Positions 12,150-23,092 of a stretch of DNA of 64,000 bases are shown here, in pieces. The stretch is from NCBI GenBank assembly GCA_029237695.1, contig CM055266.1:13533805-13597804 (forward strand), given 5' to 3'. Below the pieces are notes generated by a model. It searched no databases. It saw only the letters and a program-made list of their open reading frames with translations, and was not told where the DNA came from. The translations under genes were made by a program, and so were the position numbers. The DNA comes from Conchocele bisecta. Lineage: Eukaryota; Mollusca; Bivalvia; Lucinida; Thyasiridae. Position 1 is the stretch's first letter, and every line of letters starts with the position of its first letter.

Positions 12150-12545
12150 ATATGTGTCTGTGACTGGAGAAATGGGGCTTATAACTGTTCACCATTGCAT
12201 CAATGAAACCTCCATCATGCTTCTAACAAGCCACATCATTATCAGGCTACAGGAGTGTACTATTTGATCAGGAGCTACAATGGCCACAAATCCCATAAAC
12301 CGCATTCTCCAGTCACAGGCACCGGTTAAAGTAACGGACCAAGACCTATAAATACATTACCGGTATACCTAAAAACATCAATAAGTGAAAGAAAATAGGC
12401 TAACAAAATGATTTACTCCCTTATATCACACACGGAGTAAATACATTTTGTTTAGCTTATTTCTCTCTCACTTATTGATGCTTTTAGGTATATTTAATGT
12501 CTTTATAGGCTATGGTCCGTTACTTCAACATGTGGTCACAGCCAC
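12150..12545. mobile_element. TGTGACTGGAGAAAT-family MITE with a nested palindrome
   Basis: The left end GTCTGTGACTGGAGAAATGG is mirrored by ATTCTCCAGTCACAGG near 12305. The last bases of the right end appear displaced to GGTCACAGCCACATATG at about 12533-12549, on the far side of a ~200-bp palindrome (about 12328-12527). The palindrome is built from GTAACGGACCA, ATCAATAAGTGA and their complements. The simplest reading is a second foldback element inserted into the MITE terminus. Other family members lie at 26.0, 27.5, 29.2, 51.8 and 56.9 kb. Confidence 0.6.
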
Positions 12546-13407
12546 ATATGTGTAAAAGCATAGTATATATATTTCTGACCATTTCAATATCTGGTCCTTC
12601 GAGTGTCACATAATCAGAAATGTACAGATTCTGTCCACCACAAGAATGAGTAAAAAAATTGACCAATCTTAAAACTGCATGAGTCAGATTTGTGCGAATA
12701 AGATTCATTCTCAATTCCATCAACACAAGGAGTAACATGTCTTCTCAACACATCCTTTCAACAAGTTGATTAGAGCAGAAATCAGAGTTAAGAACCACAC
12801 AAACACTGCCGCTGACATGGATGGTACTCCGGTTAAATGGTTATTTTTTTTGTAACTGAACTTGTCTCAAGCTGTTCCTCGAGGGTTATATTTTCAGATG
12901 TCCCTGATCTTAAGGTGATGACAGTCTGTCATGGCGACACTATATTTTGCTTGGTGTAGGTCAGGAACTGGATCAGTTCCAATTTCGCGAATGTTTGGCA
13001 ACGTGTTGCCCAGGTGGAGTAGTGTCTTCGGGAAGCGATTCTTCTGGTGGCATTTGTCCTTCAGCAGCAGAATGAGAACCAATTTCCGCCTTATCTGCTT
13101 CTTCTGGGACCGCTCATATAAAATCTCAATAGCCCTGCTGGTGTCTGCCTCGGCTCCAGGGTGAAGGTGAAGAGGCTCGACGAATAATCCAGATGGCTAA
13201 GATCTGTAGACAGCATCCCTGAAACAAACAATCAAACACTATTATGTACATGGGTAGCCTTTTATTGAATTTCTTGCCAATATTAAGCATTTCTCAGCAA
13301 ATGACTCTGCAACTTTCCAACATGAAACAGTGCTTAGAGATCTACATCCCACCCGGGCATCAAACTCACAACACTTGGATAAATGTGGTAAGCGAGTAAG
13401 CCACATT
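12546..13407. other. No supported gene
   Basis: Short open stretches exist on both strands around 12894-13164, but none shows a recognisable domain, splice sites or repeat signature. They are left unassigned. Confidence 0.4.
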
Positions 13408-14405
13408 GTTCATAGTTGTGAACAGTAACTCTTGAAATCTACAACTGTACTGTCCGTAGCAGAGTTACGTTTCCATTCATTGTCTTCCTCTGCAGAATTG
13501 TGAATTAGAGATAGTTAGTGATAGTTAATTTACTCGTTCTCCCGACCACCACCCACTTAAAGTTTTGTATTACTTTTTTTTTCAACCGGAAAATATACAA
13601 ATTAGGTCACAATGAACAACTAAAGTGTAAATCAGATCTGATTAGCTATTCTGTAGAGGAAGCCTACATGTATCATGTGTTTGTTTGTTGGGGTTTAAAT
13701 GCCTATCAACAGCTACGGTCATTTAAGGCCGGGTCAGTGGGTTTAGTACTAACTCCCATGATACATTATCTGTACAAGTACGTGTACATGTTCAAGTACA
13801 TGTACAAATGGGGGGGGTCCTAAAATCAGAAATGAATATTTACAATAAAAGAACTATATACTCAGCCCTGAAATCAGGATGATCCTGATCTGATGCCAGG
13901 TCCTCGTCACACCAGAATCACACCCTCCCAAAAGCAGTTGGATCAGTAATAATCTTACTACTTTTATAATGGGCAATATCCCAATTAAACTCTCAGGTGA
14001 CAGAAAGAGCTAAAGATAACTAGAAAATGTGTTCATAGAAAACGGATGCCCCACATATCGCTTTGATAATAAAGGAGGCCAAATTTACCCGAGCGTTAAA
14101 GTTTCGTGACATACGGACGGATGGACTGACAAGGGTAACACTAAATGCCCCCTCCACTATCGTGGTGGGGCATAAAACGTACCTGAGGGCCAAACCAGGC
14201 AAATCGTGATTCATATGTATTACTTTTATAACATTTTTTTCAGATGGAAAATATACAAATTGTGTCGCAATTAACAACTAAAGTGTAAATCAGATCTGAT
14301 TAGCTATTATGTAAAGGAAGCCTACATGTATGAATGGAACACCAACTCTGCTACAGACGGTACAGGAGTAGATTGCAAGAGTTATTGTTCGCAACTACAA
14401 TAACA
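13408..14405. mobile_element. ~1-kb non-autonomous element with ~75-bp TIRs
   Basis: The start (about 13408-13485) is the imperfect reverse complement of the end (about 14327-14405); both contain an ACTCTGCTAC core and its complement. Just inside, a block of about 100 bp is repeated directly at 13567-13670 and 14222-14332, sharing GTGTAAATCAGATCTGATTA and GGAAGCCTACATGTA. A GCCCCCTCCACTATCGTGGT near 14150 forms a short hairpin and recurs in altered form at about 44.87 kb. No transposase is encoded. Confidence 0.55.
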
Positions 14406-14409
14406 AGAT

Positions 14410-16985
14410 TCAATAATAATGAGACATACATATCTGTACATCTGTATCAAACCAATGAAAACTGACATTCTGATCTGCATATAAAAAATATAATTTCGGC
14501 TAATTCTGCGCACCGGCTAATGCACAATTCACATAATGTTTTGCCCAGTTTACGTCAGAATAAATTATGTTGATTTTGGAATAAATCAGCTGATTAACGG
14601 TATACTATATACAGTCACAATTTGATCCCATTCCGATAGTTTGGTAAAAAGTTATTCAGAACATGGTCAAAAAGATTAATGGTCCTGCTTACAGACCTGT
14701 TAAGAAAAGCTTCATAAACCAATAATAAATATCCAAATATACTGATATCGATTATCATTTTATTCGCGTATTATTTGCAAAACTCAAGGACAAAATGGAC
14801 TGATATTTTGACCAAATTTGGCTGGGTCTCCGCTAGGCGGATACAGAAAATAGACGCCAAATAAACTAGTAAAAGCCATCCGTTTAGCCGTGATTATCTC
14901 GGCTAAGAACTGCCTTGAATGTTCAGGGAATTTAGACTGAATATGGACATTTTCACGAAAATTATTGTTTGGTGAGCAGAATTAACAGACACAATTGTAA
15001 TCTCAACAAACATACAGTTTCCACCCCGCCCATATTTCGTGAGGTCACCCCAATGAAGCAAAGAAGCACCTCATCACCACACCAGACCAAACATGGGAAC
15101 ATTGTGTAAAGATACATTTTAGGAAGCCCACCCACAGCAATACAAATACATAATAGAAATACAGCACTTCAATTTGTTTAATTGTTTGATCACTGTTGTT
15201 ATAGTTTTCTAAATCGTGTAAACACGTGACTTTCTGAAAACACTTGTCTTAAGAAAACAACATGAATAATCAGACATGTAAAATAGTGGTGTGTGCAAAG
15301 CCACATACACGGTGCGAAGCCGGATACACTTACTTAATAGAAATATACTGCACCGGCCTATATTCACGATATTTCGGGGAAAAGTCACAGCTGTGCAAAT
15401 ACTTAGTGTACCTGGATTCGCACACCTCGATATTTTTTACGTATTTCATCACTGTTGTTACAGTTATCTAAACATATTTGACTTTCTGGGGGGGGTGGGG
15501 GGGGGGGGGCGGAGGAGGAAAGTACCTAGTCTTTTTTTATTTATTTTTTAAAGTGGCTAAAAGCCTAAATAGACAATAATGACATTAACAATGTCAATGG
15601 GAGTTGAAAAAATATACTTTTTATTATTGAATTGACAATTGTTGGACTGAAAAGATATATTCAATGTGAATCTACGAGTATCGTATCGAGGTGCCACAAA
15701 CATAGACTAACATGCCATGTCTCTATTATATATATATCATGTTTAACTTCTATTTTTCATTATATGTCTTTTATCATTTATTATTTACTTTGCTATACGG
15801 TAGTAAAGCCATAGTGCTATGTCTACCACAAACACACAGAGTCCGAGATGCACCACAAATGTTTTAAACAACAATTGTGGAAACAAAATTGGTCACGAAA
15901 ACCAATGACTCGGCACATGTTCAGAGCAAAACTGTTTAATAAAGTGTGTATTTTTTGACACATTAATGATTGTTAAAAGTGCTGTCGAAGTCAGCACGAT
16001 TCAAATATTGGCCAACAGTAATAAAGAAATGATTCCTACCTGAAACTGTCGCTGTAAATTTAGATCGGCTGGCACCCAGTTCTCGTTACGTCTTACGACT
16101 TATGACGTTATGTAGGTCAATGCGTCTTGGAGTTGCATGTTGCCGAATTTTCCTCTCAACTTTAGGAAATTTGCAGAAATGTACGTCTGTACCTTTCACA
16201 AATCGTTGAGTACACAAGCAGAACCAACAACATGTCTCTATGTGCGTATTTATATATTATCAACAATGAAGACAGCAAAGAAGTAGCTTTGAACAGTGTA
16301 ATATTCAATCTTGTAACCGTCGATATGACAAATCAGTGTATTATTACGCGTTTGGCAGGTAATATGAAATAAAGCAAACAACAAATAGATAATAACAAAA
16401 CTCACTTCCTTATATTATACATGTATGTTATTATTTGATGGAATTCTGGATATATCAAACGGATCTACATTTTAAAAGATTTTATTTTCGGAATTACTTT
16501 TTATAGCGTAACTATAATTAACCACAATTAACATGGAATATGGGATGACGTCACACATGTAAATAAAATCGCATTTTACAATAAATAGCTTACTTTGTAA
16601 ACTTAAATTTGTTAATGGTTGGTATATTACATTAAAAAAAAGTGTCCTGTGTCCAATAAATTGGACACATGACACTATGGCTCTTAGTAAAAAGGTTCAA
16701 ATATTGACTCTATGTGTACGAGACTTTCTAAATGAGGCTCCATACTGGATAATCTATTTAAACTAAATTTCATTGGGAAGCTATCTTTTGCGAATTACAT
16801 GCGTATTTTTATTTTAATATAACCTATCGAATGTTTACAGGTGTTAACATGTTTAAATATTGAACGAACATATAGATTATTGGTATTGGCACATTTTCAT
16901 TTTACGAAGTTCCCGCAGCGAACCCCATTCGGCCCGTGGACTGATAGTAAATATAGAACGCCAGAAACTATTCACGAGAATATAG
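14410..16985. other. Non-coding stretch with G-tract and hairpin
   Basis: No gene is supported. A G-rich tract lies at about 15488-15520. A 17-bp-armed hairpin lies at 16641-16676 (AGTGTCCTGTGTCCAAT and its near-complement). The rest is AT-rich and featureless. Confidence 0.55.
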
Positions 16986-16989
16986 GCGT

Positions 16990-18150
16990 TCTATGAAAAG
17001 GTATGTGGCTCCGTATTAGGTTACGATGCCAACGCATTTACTTATCTACGCTATCTAATGACTTGCCATGCGGTGAAGAAAAAATATGGACGAACCCTCA
17101 ACCTGAAGATTAGAACGTCATAAAAGTTTTTGAGAAAAGGTGAATGGTTCGGATTTGTAGAGGTGGACATCGAAGTGCCAAAACAAGTATGGGGTAAGTT
17201 CGAAGAAATGACACCGCTATTTGTTAATAGAGAAGTGTCTCTGAAGACGTTGCCAGATCACATGTTAGACTATCTTACGAAGACCGGACAAACCCGCACG
17301 CGTGGAAAGAGAAAATTAGTGGGAGCTATGTCAGCATAAAAAATGCTGTTATACGCTCCATTATTAAAAAGGTATCTTAGACACGGACTCGTTATCAAGG
17401 CCGTACATCGAGTGATATATTACGAAGCTAAAAGCCATTTAAGTGGTTCGTAGAAGAAGTAACCGATGCTCGTAGAACTGGCGATGTCGACAAGTCGCAA
17501 ACCGTACTGGCTGAAATATTTTAAACTAGTTGGAAATGCCTGTTGTGGTAAGATGATAGAGGCGACTGATCGTCATCTTAACACCACTTACACAAAAGAT
17601 TTGAGATCCGCATGGTTCGAGGACTTGGAACAGAATGGAAGCGCATACGAGATATCGAGTCGGAAAACAAGAGTGGTAATCACTCGTCTGTATCAATGTG
17701 GAATAGCCGTCTATCAACTCGCGAAGCTTCAAATGTTACGTTACGGACAGTATGTACTTCGCACTGTCTAGAAAAGAGTTGGAGAGTGTAGTCAGACGCG
17801 AAAGAATAGACGAGTTTCGTAAAGAGAAAAAAAGAATGGCTCGCTTGGGATCAATGGAGTAACATAACTCCAGGACTGTTCAAGCTAGGGTTTCGAGGTG
17901 ATAGAGCCATCGCGTTATGTAGCAAATGTTATTACGTTAGTGGTGACGAGGGAATGTATGGAAAAGGTAGAGTGAAACACTCGGCAAAGGGAATGTCGAA
18001 AAGAACTAACGACTTGACATGGTGTAGATATATAAGATGACATTAGTAGGTGGAATCGATATGGCAGAAAATAGAGGATTTAGAATGATTAACTGAGCAA
18101 TGAAAATGTACTCGCTTCGGAAGCTCGGACTCTCCGCCTACTACGATAGG
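16990..18150 (+). pseudogene. Protein-primed DNA polymerase B, C-terminal part, broken
   Basis: This would be the replicative polymerase of the element. Motif A begins as GYDANA at 17019-17036, but a base is lost just after it, shifting the frame inside the motif. Next come FGFVEVDIEVPKQVW and LVGAMSA (ending in a stop at 17337). Motif B, LVGNACCGKMIE, is at 17526-17561. Motif C survives only as TDSMYF near 17740, because about 30 residues before it, including its first aspartate, are deleted relative to the 63.7-kb copy. The conserved end RKLGLSAYYDR lies near 18130. At least six frameshifts or stops are present. It converges tail-to-tail with the integrase gene. Confidence 0.8.
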
Positions 18151-18157
18151 AATTTGT

Positions 18158-19078
18158 TTAGCCCGGTGGCAGCTTGGTGTCAGAAGGCACCGCAAGAAGT
18201 TTTTCGCGGACAAACCCACGCGATGGACCACTGTTAAGGTAGTAGAGCACGGGCTCATCGGGTTTGGTAATATATAGATCCAGATGATATACATTGAGAG
18301 ACCACACAGGATCAGTTGCGCGGCGGCTGCCACCCTCCAGCTCCCCGGGCTGGTAGAGGTACCGGATGCCAACACCAACACGAGGGAAGCTTTTGCTCCG
18401 CTAAACCAACGGGTCGCCAGCGCGAGAAGGTAGAGGGCTTGTGTGACACAGTTTTTACCTTGATGGCATCCACGGGCTTCTTACCGATCAATCTGGTCAC
18501 CTCGCAGTTCAGTGTAGAGACCACGGCGGGCAGCCTGGTCACCCTCTCAGTTGATCGCGTATGAGGGTTTACAAGCATATTGGTGCCCGAACAACCGCTC
18601 AGCCAGGGTCCGATTGAGCCGCTCCACAATCCCCTGATACCGATGGCCATCCACACGACCGCGTCTTACCGAGACCCCGTGTTTCGCCAGCAGCTGAGAG
18701 ACCGCGCCCTTAAATTCGTGGCCAAGATCGACCTGGAGTAGATTCGGCCATTTGAGAGGGCTCCGCTTATATATGCGGGAATGAGCTTCGGCCACCTCCT
18801 TGGCCTCCTTCGTGGTCAGTGGCTCAGCCTCCTTATAACGACTCGCTACGTCAACGACTGTCAGGGCATATTCGTACGTCGTGCTACACACGCGATCGAG
18901 AGGGAGAAACAGGAGGTCGGCTTGGTGGACTTCGTTCGGCACCGGCACGTCGAATTTCGGGCGCGGGCAAATATATCTACCAGATGGCCTGCTCCTTGAG
19001 CCATTCCTTGGCCGCTGCGGCGATGTTCTTGATGGCTGCGAGTCCCTTCCTGTAGCCGCGGAGGCTGTAGTATAAGTT
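18158..19078 (-). pseudogene. Retroviral-type DDE integrase of the Polinton-like element
   Basis: The integrase would catalyse element insertion. Reading from 19078 down, an N-terminal helical segment (YYSLRGYRKGLAAIKNIAAA) precedes the catalytic core. In the open part 18948-18547, the core has D11 in HQADLLFL, D74 in LQVDLGHEF and E109 in GIVERLNRTLAERLF, a DD-34/35-E arrangement. The C-terminal part continues in other frames through LPAVVSTLNCEVTRL, then YLYQPGELEGGSRRATDP, and ends at a TAA near 18158. A TAG before the core and at least three frame changes kill it. It lies head-behind the capsid-like gene on the same strand and ends against the PolB tail. Confidence 0.8.
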
Positions 19079-19135
19079 CGCTAGGCGAACGCTAAGCTTG
19101 TGCGCTAGGCGAACGTTAAGCTTGCGTGTGTCCAT
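19079..19135. repeat. Short direct duplication GCTAGGCGAACG(C/T)TAAGCTTG
   Basis: Two copies of a 20-bp word that differ at one base lie side by side between the integrase and capsid-like remnants. It could be replication slippage or a duplicated control site; nothing else indicates function. Confidence 0.6.
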
Positions 19136-19973
19136 CGTCTGCAATATATTCAAGCAGATCGAACAGTCTCCAACATGCCTTTGCCAGATCTTCCGGTAAC
19201 TGCGCCGTCGATACTATAGTAGCAGGCCTGAAATACCTGCAAGTCAGGAGCTCTGCGAGAGAGACGTCTGAGACCTGCAGGTCTTTGGCCCCTACGGCAA
19301 CCTCTGGGGCGCGATTAGAACCGGCAGCAAACTGCATTTTGGCTTCATCCCACTGCTGGTGTGTGTGAAGGCCATGGCTGTAGAGCTGATTGGGGACTCC
19401 CTCAATTGTCACCTCGACCTTTGTTATTTTGGGGTTATAACATTTGTCGGTTTTTCTAGCCCAGAGCGCGAACCGGGCCTCCTCGAACAGCATCAGTATG
19501 CCTTTCATCGAGCAGACGGGTGGGATGTAGAATCGGTTGCCGTAAGCGGTCGTGATCGCGTTGTCGCTCTTGACGTTATCTACCTTGCCCCGATTATAAG
19601 CCTGATTACGTTCCGATTTCGGCTGGTATCAATACCCTGATAGGCGGCGTTTTAACGCTCCAGCGCTGTCTTCCACATGTTTTGGTAGCAATGGTAGACG
19701 TCGCTCTCGTCGATTGAAATCACCTCATTACCATAACATTTTATCGTGGTCTTCTTGACGATGGCGTGGCCCAGGTTCTGAACGACGGTTCGGTTCGGTC
19801 CGCTCCGTGGACGTCAGTGAGATAGTGAAAGCGAGGCAGACAGTCCCTGGCACAATGACGTCGTTAGCTCCGAGGTTGGGAAAGAGGACCAAGAGCTGCT
19901 GGTTTTGGTCGATCGTCGAGGGGTTGTTCGTAATAACCACGCTCTGTCTCATGCCTTTTCCCTCGAGCGACAT
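19116..19973 (-). pseudogene. Major-capsid-like protein, broken
   Basis: Starting at the ATG at 19971-19973, the frame reads through NPSTIDQNQQLL and LGANDVIVPGTVCLAFTISL. In another frame it continues with IVKKTTIK and SIDESDVYHCYQ, then CSMKGILMLFEEARFAL, and finally KITKVEVTIEGVPNQLYSHG and QQWDEAKMQFA to about 19116. The alternating beta-strand pattern and position beside the integrase fit the double-jelly-roll major capsid protein of Polintons/adintoviruses. The legible part is about 290 residues, shorter than usual, so an internal or C-terminal piece is lost. At least three frame changes are present. The capsid assignment is from pattern and context, without a structural search. Confidence 0.55.
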
Positions 19974-20023
19974 CTTCGAACTATTGAACCCGTCTGGTTT
20001 TTTTTGTTCAATACATCGGAACG
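19974..20023. promoter_or_regulatory. Short divergent intergenic region
   Basis: Only 50 bp separate the ATG of the capsid-like gene (minus) from the ATG of the coiled-coil gene (plus). It contains a T-run followed by GTTCAATACATCGG. If both genes were transcribed, their control elements must lie in or around this gap. No named promoter motif is seen. Confidence 0.35.
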
Positions 20024-21192
20024 ATGGCTGGTCAAGATATGAACATGGACGAATTCGATCGCACTACGGGCGACCGAGAAGACAACATCGCCGACGATGA
20101 CGAAACGGCCTTCATAGAGATGCCAGGAAAGTCAGCCGCGGGCGGTGAGGAAATAGGTATATGCGGCGCTATCAACACCATTCGTCTAAACCAGGAATTA
20201 CTCGAGTCAGCTGTAAGTGACTACTACAACTATTGGGTAGAAAAGGGTACGGCCCAACTTTTGGCCGTGACTACTTAAAGTTCGAATTGGATCGGTTAGG
20301 CAGGTTACGACTAAAAGCATCAAATGTCCATACATCAACATGACAACCGGGAAACCCCTAGCGCTGAGTACCATCGCCGGAAGCCGTGGCGGTGGCCAAA
20401 TCATAAGGGACGAACTCGGATTCGTAGATTGGAAGAGTGATAAAACAATTATGCCCGCCCGTGCTGTGGAGGCCCTACATTCCTACGACGAAACGATGGC
20501 GAAGACAGCCGCCGCGATAGAAACAGTCGAGTTCAGCGAGGTCCAGCGTGTAGCCACCGATGTTATTCGCACAATGGAGACCACGTTCAGCGAAAATGAG
20601 AAATACTCAGCACGATGACCTAGCCACGATGACCCACCGTTAAACTTTCGCGAACTCCGGGGACTCGATAAGGCTATGAAAACAGTCCGGGGTGAGCTAA
20701 CGAACAACCTCAACAAACTCTCGGCGCTGGCAGAACATATCTCTATTAGAAGAAAACAACTGTAAGAGGCCCATGATGAAGAAGACAAGCGGCGGATCAC
20801 TGAATGCCTGCGGTCGTTGCAGGATCAAAGAGACGCTCGCATGGAGGCTGCCTCGGCTACCCGTGAGGCGCTCCGCACCCAAATAAGTCGGATCCGCGAA
20901 ACAATCTCGCGGGTCCTGCATGAGGACACGACCCTCGGTGTGCGTCTGCACACGCTGTTCACAGAGCAGGGCGTCACAATAGTAAGCATCGACCCTAGTT
21001 GTAGCTAACACGGGAGGCGGCGGTGGTGCGGCGGCCTGGGCTGATAGGCGGGCTCATCTCCTTCTTGCTATCCATCTTGTCAAAAACGACTGAATGGCTC
21101 GCCGAGAATGCTTGGGCTATACTCGTCGCGGTCGCTGGTCTCCTACTATTCGTCGTCCGAGAGTTCATTCGGTCAAACCCAAAGCGTGAATA
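20024..21192 (+). pseudogene. Coiled-coil protein with C-terminal membrane segment, broken
   Basis: The start is the ATG at 20024, 50 bp from the divergent capsid-like gene. The N-terminal 84 codons are acidic (MDEFDRTTGDREDN). After frame changes come an alanine/glutamate-rich part (20340-20618), then FRELRGLDKAMKTVRGELTN, and a long charged helix at 20817-21000 (TREALRTQISRIRETISRVL) that should form a coiled coil. The last part, in a further frame, has TEWLAENAWAILVAVAGLLL followed by a basic RSNPKRE end at 21192, a clear TM anchor. At least four lesions occur. The function is unknown; its place among capsid genes suggests a virion or membrane-associated role. Confidence 0.6.
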
Positions 21193-22131
21193 GCCCGATC
21201 GCCACGAGGGCGATGACGAGCCCTAATGTGTTAGCCTCGTGGGCATCAAGTGCTATTATTGCTGGGGCAGTACTTTGTACTGTTGCGGGTGCTTGCGGTT
21301 TTATGAAATCGGTTCCAGTTGCCAACTCGGCTGTGCGCTTGATGGTATCCGTGTTCACGTTCCCGTTATGGCCGATCTTTTGTTTGGCGGTGGCAAATAA
21401 GATCTGATTATTGTAACCGTGAACCCGGCCGTCTCGTAGTATCATATTGCTCGGCGCCATATATAGACCTATTCTAAATACATAATCCATTGGGGTGCCA
21501 GCATATTGTAAAACGTCTTGATAACGCTGGATCATCGTCGGGAGGTTCACCGGAGATGAGATGGCGTCCTCAATATTTGCCAAGAACTATTTCTGGGTAT
21601 CGAACGTCGTTCCTGACCCCAGTATAGCACCGAGGATGGCCCAGACTTATGTGCGAATGTAGTCGTTGAGGCGAGGAACCCCGGCCTGTGTCAACCCCAG
21701 ACCCTTGTCTAACATAAATGCTGTATATAATCAACGTGAGCTCGTTTCGGATGTAGCCAATCGCAGGATGAGACACCGCAGTGCCAACCGCCGGACACTT
21801 CCGGTCCGAAGGTCATCGTTGCGGGGTCAAAATTCCCGGTGTTCCGACTGACGATGTGGTCTAAAAGCCGTCTGCGTCCAAGCCCTGTGGCCCCGAATGA
21901 GAACGTCCCCAATGCCAGTGCTGCTCGGAAATGCTTTCTGGTGCCTGTCCGCGTCTTTTGGGACCCAAAATTCGTTACAAAGCCTTTCAAACGCCCTACG
22001 GTCGTAGGCGTTGGAAATTGGATTCCAGCCGTCATCCTGGTAGAGAGATTCCTGTTCTTTGAGACTCCTCCTAATATTGTAGTACACATGAACGTTGTAA
22101 ACAGCCATCGATAATGGGTCCTCCGCGTTCA
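21173..22131 (-). pseudogene. Conserved Polinton-type protein of unknown role, broken
   Basis: The frame opens near 22131 (MNAEDPLSMAVYNVHVYYN) and continues through DDGWNPISNAYDRRAFERLC and VPKDADRHQ. It then breaks near 21827 and is legible again from 21583 as NIEDAISSPVNLPTMIQRYQ and QYAGTPMDYVFRIGLYMAPS. The C-terminus, LGLVIALVAIGLFTLWV at about 21230-21173, is a membrane segment. There are at least three frame changes in the middle. Its 3' end meets the end of the coiled-coil gene on the other strand. The mixture of a long soluble part and a terminal TM could be a membrane-active or minor virion protein; no domain was recognised. Confidence 0.5.
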
Positions 22132-22142
22132 TATGGCCCTGA

Positions 22143-22460
22143 GAGGAAACCCCGCATCCGGCTGTTGTGCACCATACGGCTTCTGACAATAAGGGATGGT
22201 TTGAGACTGGTGAGCATGTCAGCTACATCCCAGTGAACTTTGCCTTCACGAAAACACTCATGGTGTACCTTGATCAACTGAACGCATCGTACAACACGTT
22301 AGACGGAGCTCCCAGTACTCTCCTTAAAGTTGTGCACGCCAGCGACTGTTTCTATGGCGAGACCCTAACCTTCGACTTTCCAACCCCCGAGATGAAACGT
22401 TTGGAATCTGGTTACATCCACGAATTTAATATTTCTATTATCGATAATAAAGCACGATAG
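22143..22460 (+). CDS. Small virion-like beta-rich protein, N-terminus uncertain
   Basis: The frame is open from just after a TGA at 22140 to the stop at 22458-22460, about 105 codons, but has no ATG near its beginning; the first alternative start is a GTG at 22167. Segments such as TLMVYLDQLNASYNTLDG, LLKVVHASDCFYGETLTF and PEMKRLESGYIHEFNISIID alternate strands and turns in the way of a small jelly-roll. It lies back-to-back with the minus-strand gene that starts at about 22131. A minor capsid or penton-like role is possible from position and fold pattern only. The true 5' end is probably lost. Confidence 0.45.
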   Translation, partial: EETPHPAVVHHTASDNKGWFETGEHVSYIPVNFAFTKTLMVYLDQLNASYNTLDGAPSTLLKVVHASDCFYGETLTFDFPTPEMKRLESGYIHEFNISIIDNKAR

Positions 22461-22515
22461 TTATAAAACGATTACCCGATTTCGATCGTTCTCGAAATAA
22501 CCGATAATCATAATC

Positions 22516-23055
22516 ATGAGCATATACGGCCCAGGTAGTTCCAGTGCAAGCGTAGAACAGGTCGTTCCTGGCGCTGGTGCAGTCAGCAACGATGCGGCGG
22601 CAATGAGAATGATAGAGGGGAGGGTAGCTCAGGCCCGCATAAATGCGGCTACTGCGATTGCACACGTGCAGCGATTGCAAGCTCGAAAGCATGTCATAGC
22701 AGTTTGGGCCGAGGAGCGGGGTGCACTGAGCGCGGGGGCATACGAATATTAATTTGGCTCCAACCCGAGCAACAGACATACAAGATACACCATTGCAGCG
22801 TCCGAGACGGTTCTGCGAATGTCGGTCAATTTTCGGGGACATGCTGCTACCGAAGTCCGAGTGAATCTCATCCTGAACGGGGTAGAGCAGACGTCTGGCG
22901 TCACCAAGCATGTGGGCCAGAGGTCAGGGTTTACGATATTCGATGACACTCAAGTTAAAGTTCCCGCCGGTAGTGTTATTAACTTTGTTACAAAAATCGC
23001 CGACCAATCGAGTTCCGCCACGGTGGTGACACTGTTAATCGAACTTGATTTATGA
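22516..23055 (+). pseudogene. Two-part fibre-like protein interrupted by one TAA
   Basis: An ATG at 22516 opens 78 codons (MSIYGPGSSSAS ... ARINAATAIAHVQRLQ ... GALSAGAYEY) ending in TAA at 22750-22752. The same frame then runs on without a break through FGSNPSNRHTRYTIAASETV and VNFRGHAATEVRVNLILNG to TVVTLLIELDL and a stop at 23055. The second part also has an internal ATG at 22819. Read as one gene it would be about 179 residues: a Gly/Ser-rich tip, an alanine-rich helix and a beta-rich C-terminal domain, as in small virion spike or fibre-like proteins. Whether the TAA is a mutation or two genes are intended cannot be settled here. Confidence 0.55.
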
Positions 23056-23092
23056 TGGAAAAACAATATCCTGATCTACTGACCCGGCATCT

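Noticed and set aside
12894..13164. Overlapping 62- and 77-codon ORFs
   Set aside because: No recognisable domain, splice signals or repeat context; probably chance.
18316..19640. Plus-strand ORFs across the integrase and capsid-like genes
   Set aside because: Antisense shadows of the minus-strand genes in GC-richer DNA.
20697..21011. Minus-strand ORF of about 104 codons
   Set aside because: Antisense to the coiled-coil gene, whose coding pattern on the plus strand is much stronger.
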